A stretch of 41,981 nucleotides of DNA from Porogramme epimiltina (GCA_900155495.1 FTLJ01000169.1:1-41981), one strand, 5' to 3'; numbered from the stretch's first letter, positions 1 to 11,450 are shown. Notes: generated by a model from the sequence alone, not told the origin. Translations and numbers: made by a program.

Positions 1-26
1 GGGGGGAGGGTGGCGGGTCGAGGAGA

Positions 27-66
27 GTGAGGACGGTCGAGAGCGAGAGGTGTGAGGACGGTCGAG
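27..66. repeat. Two-copy 15-bp direct repeat at the window start
   Basis: GTGAGGACGGTCGAG occurs at 27-41 and again at 52-66, in the purine-rich region upstream of the Sec14-like gene. It is probably a local tandem duplication with no visible function. Confidence 0.6.
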
Positions 67-292
67 GACTAAAGAGAGCTCCGTTCGCCTTGGAATGGCC
101 CCAATTATCGTCCACATCCATCAACTCCACTCGCCCAAACACATCTAATCTAATCTCTCCCCGCCCCGGGCCTCCGCCCGAATGACGAATGATCCCCGGC
201 CATGCTCCCTCCTTCCGCGAACCTCGCCCCCGCACCCCCTCCGCAGGCAACCTCGCCCTCCAGCTTGCGCCCCCCAGCCCGCGCCCCCATCC

Positions 293-1712
293 ATGTCTTT
301 TTTCCGCTCCTCCCCCGCCCCCGACGACCAGCCCGCCCGCGGCGACACAATCAGCCCCGACGTCACCACCGGCCATCTCCACCACCTCTCCCCGGACCAG
401 CAGGCCGCCTACGCCGCCTTCAGAGACATCCTCGCCGGCGCCCATCTCTACACCCCTCCGGGCACCACCCTTGCCCCGAGCCATGACGAGCCGACGCTCC
501 TGTGCGCCCTCTTTTCCCTCGTCATCTCTCCGCTCCGAGCAATTAGAGCTTACTTCTGTGCGCCATGTCGTCACAGACGCTTCCTCCGCGCCCGCCGCTT
601 CGACCCCCAGAAGGCCATGAAGCAATTTGCCGATGCCGAAGCGTGGAGAGCCAAGCACACCGTCGACACCCTCTACGCCTGTTTTCCCCCAGACGAGTTC
701 GAGGCCTCGCGCAGATTCTACCCCCGGTGGACAGGCAGAAGAGACAAGGCGTGTTACGTCCCCGCTCTCTCTCCAGCCCCTCGCCCATTCACTAACCAGC
801 CGCCCGCGCCGCGCAGAATGGCCTCCCGGTGTACGTCTATCGCATTGCCTCCCTCACCACTCCACTTCAGAAGGAGCTCTCTGCCGTCCCTCCCGAACGC
901 CGCTACCAACGCATGTGAGCCTTCCCTTCTCCACCACCCCTTCCTTCCCACCACGCCCCACCGTCATGCCCCGCCCTCTCGGACCGCCCGCGCTGACATC
1001 CCCCCTCCACCGTGCCGTGCCGCTCCGCCCACCGCGCAATTTGCCCGGCACGCCAGCGTCGCCCTCTACGAGACAATGACCCTCTTTGTCCTCCGCCTCT
1101 GTTCCGCCCTCCCGCACCGCACTGCACCCACGCCCATCTCCTCGGTCACCACTATTATCGACTTCGACCAGGTCTCGCTCTCCCTCCTCTGGTCTCTCCG
1201 CGCGCACCTCCAAGAAGCTTCCACCCTCGCGACCGCCAACTACCCCGAGACGCTCAGCACCATAGCCGTCGTCAACACCCCTTCCTTCTTCCCCACCGTC
1301 TGGGGCTGGATAAAGGTGCGTTCTCCTCTCCCGGCCTTCTTTACCGCGTGCTCCTCGGCACATGTCCTCCGAATCCGAGTCTCACCCTTGACCTGCGCGC
1401 TCGCCCGCACAGCCCTGGTTTGACGAGGGCACCCGCCGTAAGGTGCACGTTCTCGGCAAGGACCCCGGCTCGGCCCTGCGTACCCTCATCGACCCCCGGG
1501 ACCTGCCCAAGCCGTATGGCGGTGAACTTGATTGGAAGTACGAGGATGAGCCCGCGCTCGACGATGCCGCCAGGGCTATCGTCGGCGAGATGCCCAAAGG
1601 CCCAGCCATCTTTGAGGATGGCAAAGTCATCCGCCCGACCGCTCCCTCTACTAAGCCGTCATCTGAACCAGCTACACCTGCAGTCAATGGTACCAAACCT
1701 CCTATTCCGTAG
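293..1712 (+). CDS. Sec14-like CRAL-TRIO phosphatidylinositol/lipid transfer protein
   Basis: Spliced model: exons 293-501, 577-748, 817-914, 1057-1315 and 1413-1712, giving 346 codons (345 aa) with all junctions in frame. The CRAL-TRIO N-terminal helix appears at about residues 69-95 (LLRFLRARRFDPQKAMKQF). The lipid-binding fold follows, with NGLPVYVYRI near 128, then TTIIDFDQVS, the helix REAS-like LQEASTLATANYPE, AVVNTPSFFPTVWGWIK, and KVHVLGKD...LPKPYGGELDW near the end. These are the ordered landmarks of the Sec14 family, whose members exchange phosphatidylinositol and another lipid between membranes and couple lipid metabolism to Golgi traffic. Length is close to yeast Sec14 (about 300 aa) with an extra Pro/Ser/Thr tail. 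The second intron (749-816) only keeps frame if a GC donor (AAG|GCGTGT) is used; it has a CACTAAC branch site. An upstream in-frame ATG at 182 exists, but the N-terminus from 293 looks more natural. The gene is convergent with the Scc2-family gene. The family call is firm; the specific lipid is unknown. Confidence 0.9.
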
Positions 1713-1930
1713 AGTAGAGAATCAGGATGCTGTATTAGTTCGTGCGCATTACATTGTGTATTATACGGCACTAGAAGGTTACATTTGTTTGATGCATTGT
1801 GATGACGATGATGATGATGATGGCGAGAGCAGAGTCCAAGAAAGCAGAGCACATACAAGTAACAGCAACACCCACGAAAGACGTACAAATAAGTTATCGC
1901 CCACGTTATACCAGCTTTATCGTAAGAAGT
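1713..1930. other. Convergent 3'-3' intergenic spacer with GAT microsatellite
   Basis: This is the 218-bp gap between the stop codons of the Sec14-like gene and the Scc2-family gene. It is AT-richer than its flanks and must hold both 3' ends. An imperfect GAT/GAC trinucleotide run lies at about 1801-1822. No ORF here looks coding. Confidence 0.7.
1801..1822. repeat. (GAT)n microsatellite
   Basis: Seven trinucleotide units, mostly GAT with one GAC, lie in the spacer between two convergent genes. This is a simple sequence repeat with no sign of being translated. Confidence 0.8.
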
Positions 1931-4900
1931 TCACATAACCATGTCATCTTCGGGCTCGGCCGCGACACCGTCTTCGCTCCAAATCTCCAAAAACTTGAGC
2001 CGAGAGTCAGTAATGGTCAAGGAAAAGATACTACAACACTCACTCTCGCTGTCTGAGCGGCTGCGTCTTCACTGGTCACCATCGGAGCAATTGCGAATGA
2101 CAAAGCATCCCACGACAATGGTCGCTCGTGTTTGCGTACCGCCGGTCGGTCACCCACGTTGCTTTTCTTACCGACCACGAACTTGGCGCATTTGCTGTCG
2201 TCATGTCAACGGAGTAGCCCAGTTAAGAGCGGGGATATACACTCACTCCTCAGACAATGCGTACAATGTCTTGAGATGCGCCTTCAAGAGCATGATCATA
2301 GCCACGATCACGGAACCTCGCAACGTCCCAAAATCGTGTATAGGAGCTTGACATGGAGGGACAGCAGGTGGCGGAGTCCGCGGCTGCACAACGTCCGCCT
2401 GAAGGATACTAGTATCGACGTTCATGGGCGTTTCTTGGACGGGGATCTGAGCAGGACCCGGTTGAGAGTAGCTTGGGCCGTGCAGCTGCGCCAGCAAGTG
2501 CGACGGAGACAGTGTTTCCACTAGCTGCATCCCAGCGGTCGAGAGAACGGATGTTAGAGACTTGATGACGGTCAAAACTTCCTCTTGTGTCTTGTACTCG
2601 AAAGCTGAGAAGTTTTCCGCCATGTATCGCACGAAGTCCACGTCGTCCTGTGGTATAATGTTCAGGAGATGGAAAGACGATCCACGATAAAGGTGTCTCA
2701 CCTGCGTTGGCTTGCTGAGCTCAATGTCGAAAACTTTGACAAGGGCGCGAAGGAAGTCCTGTCTCGTCGCTCGCTTCTCACGGGCTAGCGTATACCACCG
2801 ATGAAGCAAAGCGGTGGGTGCTGGTGTCAAACGATAGCCCTTAACGGTTTCGGTGTTGAGCCGCTTTTGGTAATCGAAAGACGCTCTGGCACTATGGACG
2901 TATCGCGCGTTCAGGAGGGAGGTGTGTTTGGCGTGTAGGATTGCGTGCAGCGCGCTGGCCCTTGCACCGAAGTTGCTTGGGCTTGTCTCAAGGGCCACGA
3001 TGATAGGGAATGACTGGAGGGGATGCGCAAGACCTTGCTTGACGGTGAACGTAAGGATATCGACGGCAGCTGACTGGATCTGGTATGTCTGTGATAATGC
3101 TGCTTCCAGAATCTGGTCGAGGTAACGCTGCACGATGGCAGAGCTGACTCTGCAGAGGGCTTAGCATTTTGAAACTACGAAGATCTGCGCATACGTACCC
3201 CGAGTCCGCAAAGCCGTCAGTGTTGCCAATCAGCTCTTCCATATTGACCTTCCCGGCCGTGGACCTGCCTTTGGAACTCGCCGAGGCTATCATGCACGTT
3301 AAGTATGCGATTTTAGTGCCGCTACATGAACCGTACCTTTCTCATTCGCGGCGTGCTTAGTTGCTTCCGCAATCAAGAAATCCTGAAGGATCTTGAGCAG
3401 CCGTCCACGGGTTTCCTCTGCGGGAGAGGAGAATATAGCGTCCATGATCTTGGCCGATGGTTCTGCTGTCATCAAAGCTGGCTGTGCTCGGAACAAAAAA
3501 CCTAGATGAAGATCATATCAATAAGACTGGTGTGATAGTCCAAAGTAGGTTTGTACCTAAACACTGCAAGATACGAGACCTCAGGCCTTGGTCGTGATAT
3601 TTCTCGTACAACTTGAGAAGACACAAGTACACGTGCTCGATCACGGAGCCCTTGGTGATCTTGTCGATATCGTCTTTGAACTCTGCATTGATCTTAGGTG
3701 AGATAATGTTAACACAGACTTAAAGTCCACCACGTACTCTCTTGTTCCTGCCGCAGAACATCGAAATTACAATGTTCACACAAGAGTGAAGTGATGAATA
3801 GCAGTATAGTGAGCGTCCGCTGTTCTGGCCCTGATAGAACTTCTGATGGAGGTTTCTGGATGTTCTGCTGCAGACGTACTGAAAAGAGGCGTTAGCTGAT
3901 TGTATTTCTGCAGCGGTCATAACGTACAGTTACAAGACCGGAGAAGAGCGACGGGTCGGCCGAAATCGTGCGTAATGTGATTCACGGTTGCGCACAGACA
4001 CGCTACTGTCTCCTGAAGCCCCTATCACGCAACACCGTTTTAGGATGTGTAACAACGATAAACCGATGCATCGAAGCTCACCAGTACTCCTGCAGACTGC
4101 GACGGCTTCAGAATCATGGGTTGCAGTGCCAGCTGCAGTTCTTGTCCGAACTTGACCGCCGTTTTGGGCATGTGGGGGATCGACGCTCGGAAGATTCGTA
4201 AAAGGTAGTCGGAGGTCGTCTGCTCCTCAGACTAGGACGACTATTAGTTTATAAGTCAGGGGACAAGCAAACTTGCTCACAGTAGTCGCATTCTTCAGAT
4301 ATGGGAGCAAAGTCGCAGCATTCGAACCCGAGATCACGGCAGGATAGGCTGAAGTAAATAGATAGATCGTCTGGACACAGCTATGCACGGTCTACGAATA
4401 GATCAGTCAGCCTATGCTTACAATGGAACAGACTCAACACTTACGAAACCGGGGAGGTCTGAGGCGTCGACAAGCCCGTCGATAAGAGTTTCACAGATCT
4501 CTACATACCGCCGGTGCAGTGCCGGCCGTTCATTCTCCGACTTGTCCGCCATAATCCGATGCAAGACATCTTCGAGGGGAGATTGTCTCTCCTTGTTGAA
4601 CTCGGCTGCTACCCCCATGATGATTGCTACCTTCGTCAAAAGGTCCGACTTGTCGTGTGACGTTGCGCCGGCCTTCTGGGCGGACGTTGGGTTCATGAAC
4701 CACAGCTCCTCAATGGTCTTCACAGCAAGGTCCTTGACCGTGTCATCTTCGTCGAACATACGCAAGACAATGCGCGCGCAGACGTCAATGCGCGTAGGTC
4801 GATCTTCTGTAACACTGTAATAACCCTTGAGCAACTTGATGACCCTCTTGCGCACACCAAGTCCAGTGTCCGCGATACGATCGGCGATCTTCTTGTAGTA

Positions 4901-7900
4901 GTCCGCGGCGAACTTCGGCGAATCGACGATGTACTTCCCGATCAGCTCGACGGCGGCATCTCGGACGGCAGGAGAGCTGTCCAGCAAATGTGTCTCAATG
5001 GCTCTCCTGACATTCGGGGCGGATAGGATGCTGGGATCGCTGGTGACGATCTGGCCAAGAGCCTTTAGTGCCTTGGTTCTCATAAACACAGGGGGGGCAT
5101 CGAGCGCCTGCAATATGATAGTTAGGATGGGATTGAATGAGTTCCTGAGAGTCTGGCAAGTGCCGATCTCCTCTGACAATCGGTCAATCCTGAGGACCTC
5201 TTCCTGTGAGTTGCTGAAGGGGAAATGAGTCGCCATTTCCGCCATTTCCGTGAAATATTCGTACCCTGGATCAAAGACGTCCCCAGATGTGTCGTCCCAA
5301 GCGCCACGCATCGCCATCTTCATCTGTCTAGCTACAGACTTGACATGCCTGCGGTCTACCTCGCCACCATCCGAAAGCAACTTCTCGCAGTGCTGAAGCA
5401 TCAACGCGAGCTCATGGCCCCAGAGCACTGCTGATAACTCTTGTGCACTCTGATGAAGCTTTAGTTCCTTCATAACTACCGAGAACTACGCATGACCCAC
5501 ATCAAATGCCTGGTCTTCAGCTGACCGCTTGATCAAGTTGTTGTGGAGTTCTTGGTGAGCATGGGCAAGCCGCTGGAATCTCTCATCGTTCAAGGTGTTC
5601 ACGATCTGTTACAACTTAGTAACGTGTTCCTCCCCAATGGCAGATAAACGTACCTCGTCGAGAGGGAGTAAGGCCGATGGGTTAGATTCACGCTTGAACT
5701 TGAGCATGCTAGTTCGCAGTTGCGAAGCGATGACACCGAGGTGATCCAGAGCCGATGTCTTCGCCGCATTGTTGTCCGGAGATGTGGATTTATCGTCCAA
5801 CGTTGACACCTGCGCATCGACGTGTTATGACCGAACTAATGCCACCCAGGAATTAAGACCAACCATGAACTTGCATATGAGACTCAGGATAAGACTAGCG
5901 GCAGGCCATTCCGGCCAAAACAAGACAGCAAGGAGATCGGCGATCAGGTTGTCGAAAATTGCACGATACTCGGCCTCGTTCGAATTTTTTGTAACTTTCG
6001 TCTTACCCGATCTATTTTATATTAGAGATGGAGACCACCTTATAAAAACGGTTATACATACCTCTGTGTCAAGAAGAGGATAATGGTTTTCGCGGCTTTG
6101 GTCGCGGAATCCAGCCCGGCTGCGTACAAACTGATCTCCTCGATGTCGTGTTGGTCAAAAAGTGGTTCCTTCGGAGGCTTCTCATTGTAGCTTTCCTGCC
6201 GTCGTAGCGCAAGAGCCTGCTCTCGCGCTCGACGGATGCCCTTCGCGTCCACGCGCACGTCGTGAGCTGAGGTTTGCACTAGTTGCATGAGTAGAGCGGA
6301 CACAGTCCGGATAGATCGTCCGTCTCGCAGACTGGTATTTGAATGGTGAGGTTGGCTCCAGAGGACAGAGTTTATCGACATACCGGAATTGTCCCGCTCG
6401 CTGTTTTGTGTCGGACAACTTGATGAGCGACGACAAGATCTCCTCGATAATCCATGAACGTTGGTCTTCATGATTCGCGAAGATCTACACGGAGCATGTC
6501 AGAACCCCACGCGCGGCCCACGAGGAAGATGAGAGACTTACACTGCGGATTAAGGACAACGCATCTAGACGCAAGCTTCTCATAGCACTTCCGCCGAGTG
6601 TGGAAATGCTGCCATTCGCGGCCGATGCCTTCTTCCCCTTCCCTTCGTTCTCTGTCTCAACTACAAAGAACGGGCCAATGGCGATGTAGACGGCCTGTAT
6701 AATGATGCTTTCACTCATTGCCATCGTGTCAGCACAAATGAGATCGTTGATCCGGGGTAGTATTGAGGAGACTGCCTGAAAGATCTCGCTGAGAAGCTTG
6801 CGCAAAACGTTGTCTGCCGCAGATGCCCTGCGTATTAGCTCTCGCAGAAGGTTTGGAACTTGAGTGTCCGAAGGTGAGGCCTCCACGAAGGGGTACAAAA
6901 TCTTCGTTAGCTGGTTCTTCACCGTTGCAAGCGAGGCGGTTATCAACTCCTCGGAGTAGAGCTAGAGGGTGTGATGTTAGTAACCTTCCGACATCCGCAC
7001 AATAGCCTCACGAACCTGCTTCGGTAGCCGATCACTCGCAAGCAGCGCGATACAACAATCCGCAGCTAAGACACTATCCCTCGCTAGCTCAAGCGCCCGA
7101 GTCAACCCCTCGACATCCTGCTCCGTCACAGGCTGCTGCTCCATTCGAGGTTCATCTACGTCCATAGCATCTCCTTCGCCCTGCCCTCCAGGGGATTGCG
7201 ACTTGCCACGAGCCCCGTCACCCTGCCCCTTCTTCCCACTTGGCTTCTTACCCTTCGCTTGTTTATGCGCACTAGTCGTGGAGTTACCGGACGACGGAAA
7301 TGGATCCAGTTCTTCCCCGGCACGCACACTTCGCTCCAGCATTTTCAGGATACGACCAAGCGTGGCACTGTCGATGTGTGCCATTCGACCCTTTAACCGA
7401 GGCGTTCCCTGTGCGGCGTTTACGTCGCGGACGCCGAGGCGATGACGCTTACTTGGCCGGGCCACCTTCGTTATATGCGTGATGAGCTTTCGAATGAGGG
7501 TGGGATGGAGGTACGGCGGCAAGCCGGGTAGACTGAGTGGTGAGAACCATTCCACCGGCAAGTCCTCAGACTCGATCTCAGGGGGCAGCCCGTCTTCTGC
7601 TTCGAATACGTCTTCCAGGAGGGTGGAAAGCTTCTCCAGTGGAGCTGGATGGCAGTCAGTTGGTGCTTCCACAAACATATGCATTCGAAATGTACCCACC
7701 ACGCTCATCCCTATCCCCCGTTGCCTTCCGAGCAGACCCTTTGACGGGAGAAGACCCAGTCGGACGCTTGAAACGGAGCGGTGCGCCACCCTCTTCACTC
7801 CCGAATCCACCCAAATCGTCATCTTCATCGCCTGTTTTCATCTTCGCCTTCCCGTTAGTCTTCAAGGTTGTAGTCGTGATAACAACCTCTGGCCTCTCCT

Positions 7901-9148
7901 TTTTCTGAGATACCGGCGTATGATACACCTTCGGACGAGGCGGAACCGCCACATACGGTGCGGAAGACTGACGAGCTCCCGATGACGACGGAGTGGACCG
8001 ATTCGACGGTGGAGGGACAGGGGTATACGGCTTACGTGGTTTAGGCGGCGTCTGGACGAAAACCTCCACACTCGGTTTGCGAGGGGCCTGCTTCTGAATA
8101 GGTCGCGGGGATGAATGGTGTGTATGCGTGGGCGAGGATGCTGGGCGGTTCACATTCGCAACCTGAACGCGCTTGACGGACGGAGACTCGAGGTACTGCT
8201 CAACTTTGCGCTTCCGGGGTGTCAGTGGGTAGTCGGGAGAGGCTCGCGAGGTGGCAAGGGGATCTGGACTTCCGAGGTCGACAAGAGGGAGATCTGCGAG
8301 AGGAGTCGGCTGTGGTGGCGGAGGTGGCGGAGGCGGTGGTGGAAGTTGAGAAGGTTGAGTAACCACCCGTTGTGGCTGTTGCACGGGTGTCTGTTCAAGG
8401 AAGTGGTTGAAGAACGTTTGAGAGTCCCTAGGATGCTGAACTTGGCGAGGGGGCCTGAAAGGAGGGGGGCCTAATGCGCCTGCAAGCGAAGACGAGGATG
8501 CGGAGATGCCTGGGGGCGGCGGCGTAGGATATGATGAAGAGGGTGCGGTATGTTGAATGACTGAGTGGGCAAACGGGGTCGTCTGGTAGGTGGAATGACG
8601 GGACTGCGAAGGAGGCCACTGGGGGGATGCTTGATATCCCGGGTAAGCTCTGTAAAAGTTCGTATTGGCATGCAAGAAAAGATGTCCATAAAAAGGGTAC
8701 GGACGATGCTTGACCAGCCAACTGGTGAACCGCCTCATCCCTGGTGCTCTCCCAATACGATCCGCCATACGAAGGTTGCTGGGAGTTGAGTATATGCGCA
8801 AACTCTTGGGCATATTCTGAGTACTGAGGATATCGGGGCTGATGATAAGAGGCATTGGAGGGGATGGAGGTGTAGGGCTGCATATATGAAGGCGGAGACG
8901 CGGATATGGAGAGGTTTGATAGGTGCCTCACAACTGGACGACCTCGTGTCAGTATCAGCAAAATACCGTTAGCACTACGACTGACCATGGCTAGATGGTG
9001 TAGCGGAACCGTATGGATACACAGTAAGGAGTTGGTGAGCATCCTGAACAGCATCCGTCGCGGGTGGGTAGGACTGGGGGTCTACAGGGTCATAGGGGCG
9101 TCTGTGCTGATGTTGCTGCTGCTGGGAGTAGTAGGAGTGGCCGTTCAT
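1931..9148 (-). CDS. SCC2: Scc2/NIPBL/Mis4-family cohesin loader (adherin; Coprinopsis Rad9 family)
   Basis: Exons, 5' to 3' on the minus strand: 9148-8986, 8933-8705, 8649-7700, 7644-7016, 6961-6542, 6484-6384, 6331-6062, 6011-5864, 5809-5654, 5605-5501, 5449-4445, 4391-4281, 4231-4082, 4012-3928, 3878-3738, 3682-3557, 3501-3337, 3286-3199, 3143-2702, 2647-2247, 2194-2044, 1993-1931. They total 6,099 nt, or 2,032 aa plus stop. The N-terminus is disordered: a Gln/His run, then a polyproline run near residues 210-240. The C-terminal two thirds is helical repeat. The best landmark is the HEAT block at about residues 1178-1265 ([53 protein letters not shown]), which is diagnostic for Scc2/NIPBL. 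Later landmarks are [35 protein letters not shown] and the C-terminus [17 protein letters not shown]. The family, with its Scc4/Mau2 partner, loads cohesin onto chromatin and serves DNA repair and meiotic pairing. Minor doubts: the first intron's acceptor (8934 or 8943), and the 2648-2701 intron, which is 54 nt and open, so retention would add 18 aa. Confidence 0.93.
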
Positions 9149-9898
9149 GGGACTCTGAGCGGGTGTGGTGTCGGGAGGCGAGAAGAGAAGAGAGCTTCTA
9201 GCAAGACCAGGCAAGACTGGCAAAGACAGACCCGCTCGACGCGACAAGTCGAGCCGAAGCGCCCATGCCTCGACGCGATCTCGCGTAGCTGTGACGCCTC
9301 CCGTCACGTCACGCCCCCTTCCCTTTCGGGCGACTCCCGATCTTGCTCTTGCCTCTGGGCCAGGCTCTGTAGAGACCTTGAAGCTACACTAGGGGGCGTT
9401 CAAGGTCCTTTCCCTTGCCAATTTTTCACGAGGGATATGTAGGCTGCCGCGGCGATCATGTGAGCGGAAAACCTCATTCATTGTGGGACCAAGTTCACCA
9501 CTCACTCATGGTTTCCAAGTTCCAACAGAATCAGCATGGTGTCATCTTGTTCATGCAGTAACTCACAGTATCTAGTCCGAGAACGTTCGCTCCTTTCCCC
9601 ACCGTCCACCATGGCTCCGCACAGGCGAGTGGACATCTAGGAATCAGGCGCATCACTCCCTCACGAAGCCTCGCTTGTCCCCACGCTTCAAGCCCAGTAC
9701 CCCCATTACGATGTCGTCCCCCACTTCTAATAAACAACCCTTCGTCCCTTTGCGAGAAGCTCGCTCTTGCAATTTTTGTCAAATAACTCAAAACAGTAGG
9801 ACAGAAGGACGAGGCGCTACTCGCCAACATAAAGCAGGCTTCTACTTGCTGAAAATCACGTTCGGCTGGCGAAAGGCATCAACAAGCGCCCCTTGTTC
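9149..9898. promoter_or_regulatory. Upstream/divergent promoter region of the Scc2-family gene
   Basis: This stretch lies 5' of the Scc2-family start at 9148. The Scc2 frame stays open upstream to 9307, so a longer N-terminus is formally possible, but the ATG at 9148 directly precedes the Gln/His-rich segment and is preferred. At 9291-9315 there is a TGACG...CCGTCACGTCACG segment containing ACGTCA half-sites of bZIP/ATF type, placed about 145-165 bp upstream of the ATG. A well-contexted ATG (CCACCATGG, ATG at 9611) occurs on the plus strand but meets a stop after nine codons unless spliced. No experimental support is possible from sequence. Confidence 0.45.
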
Positions 9899-10154
9899 AT
9901 GCAAAACGTCGAGGGCTTCGACAGACCCCTCCAACACAAGCAAAGCAAGGTAAGTGATGCAATTCCATTTCCGTTTGTTCATGACCATGAGTTGTCAGGC
10001 TTGACCTTAAGAGGGGCGTTCCGCAATAATGCACGGAAGAGACCCTCAAATTCTCGACTACGGCCTTACATACCCTCTTGTTGTCCTGCTGGTGGGGATA
10101 TACGCGAAGTTGAATGATTGGACAGATGCTTATCCGTGGGCCTATCTCAAGTGA
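9899..10154 (+). CDS. Candidate small single-pass membrane protein (unrecognised)
   Basis: This is a tentative two-exon model. Exon 9899-9949 ends at AAG|GTAAGT, the intron is 9950-10013, and exon 10014-10154 ends in TGA, giving 63 aa. The second exon encodes a hydrophobic span, LTYPLVVLLVGIYA, flanked by HGRDPQILDYG and KLNDWTDAYPWAYLK, which reads like a membrane anchor with an aromatic, charged tail. The same frame continues open upstream of 9899 to about 9838 (LAKGINKRPLF), next to a possible acceptor at 9837, so more 5' exons may be missing, possibly from an ATG near 9611 or 9711. I do not recognise the family. The intron's acceptor is weak (GAG, with the better CAG at 9998 out of frame). 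It could instead be a pseudogene fragment or chance. The neighbouring Scc2-family gene is divergent. Confidence 0.33.
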
Positions 10155-10367
10155 CGGCTTGTATCCTTGACTGCCTCCTACGCCCCCTTACAAGAGATTC
10201 GTGTATAATGCCACCGATATGCTATTACTTCCCTCCTACGGTCAGGCTCGACTGGTGTCTACTACAAACACGGGAGTGAGGAGGTTCAATGATGCTGAAT
10301 ATGTCTCCGGCCGCTTGGCGCGTACACGAGCGTGCGAAAGTCGCGTGTGTGGCTGGTATTTGGCGTC

Positions 10368-11450
10368 GACGCGTCGAGTGTCCGGCGCTTCTTCATGACT
10401 TGTTCCCGACGACGACACAGACCACCTGGCCGCATGCAAGACAACGGCCCTCCACCCCCAGCTCGCCCCGCTCTACCCCCTCTTGCGCTCTTTCCAAGAC
10501 CCTCAACGCTCCGGGCCCTCGTCCGTTCAGTCGCCACTCCCTTTCCGGTCGCCGACGCGTCGCCTCAGCCACATGTTCCGCTCTTTTAGAGTGTGATCTA
10601 ACCCTAAGTGCTATTAGGGTTCGTTCGCGTCTCAACCTTGCTCCGGGAAGTGCGGACTATGAAGCCTATCGGTGGTCGAGTAATGCCACGTATCTGTGCA
10701 GCAAGATGGCGAAGATAGGTGCGCGCGTTCACGCTGTCTGATTCTTGTGAGGTCGTGGCGTTTCCCCACCTCGTGCCCGTCTCAAACATTCGTCTGCATT
10801 GACCCCTTGAGAGCCGCCCTTAATCGCGTCCTCGGAACGTGGTTGGCGTTGGTGATATAGTCTGTCCTGGCTGGGGAGCACACACAGGCCTCCGCTAGCG
10901 TTGCTTCGGGACCCGCCTTTGTTGGAGTCCTCCCACAAGTCCGCGACGCACAGGGCACCGCTTGCGCGTGCCCTGCGGATGGGTCGACGACGACAAAGAG
11001 GCAAAGCAACGCCGGAACGCGCGAGATCCCTTCCCTCCAGGACTAGACTCTCATCCGCTGCCACTAGGGACGCGTCGCGGGACCTTCATGGGCCGCCTCT
11101 CCTGCGCGAGCGGACTACGCACATTGAGCGGGTACATTCTTGGTGGAGAAGCGTCAGGTTGGCCACGCACAGACCTTCTCAGGTCAATCTGCCTTCCATT
11201 GCTCCCCTCCTCGAGTCTACAGCCAGTGCCCATCATTCTTTCCCGCTCCTTCTACACATGCCTCACGGTTCGTACACCCACCCTATGGGGTAACAGAGCA
11301 TCCGCACAGAGCGCGACGACCCCCGAGTCCCTGGCTCAGTCGCGAGGGGCGCTCTCGGGGCTCCAGGGTCCCATTCAGAGAGCGTCTTTCAACCCCGGCG
11401 ATGTTTCCGCCAACTTTGGTTCGCCGCAGGAGGCGCTGCTTGACGCGTCG
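10368..11450. repeat. Four dispersed GACGCGTCG motifs (MCB-like ACGCGT cores)
   Basis: The nonamer GACGCGTCG starts at 10368, 10554, 11069 and 11442; I noticed no other exact copy when scanning the window by eye. Each holds ACGCGT, the core bound by MBF/Mbp1-type cell-cycle factors in ascomycetes. Whether this is functional here is inference. Confidence 0.5.

Noticed and set aside
182..292. Alternative upstream start for the Sec14-like protein
   Set aside because: In frame, but it adds 37 Pro/Arg-rich residues unlike a Sec14 N-terminus. The ATG at 293 gives a conventional length.
5486..5488. In-frame TAG suggesting that SCC2 is a pseudogene
   Set aside because: It lies inside a well-formed 51-nt intron; splicing restores a continuous 2,032-residue protein with an intact C-terminus.
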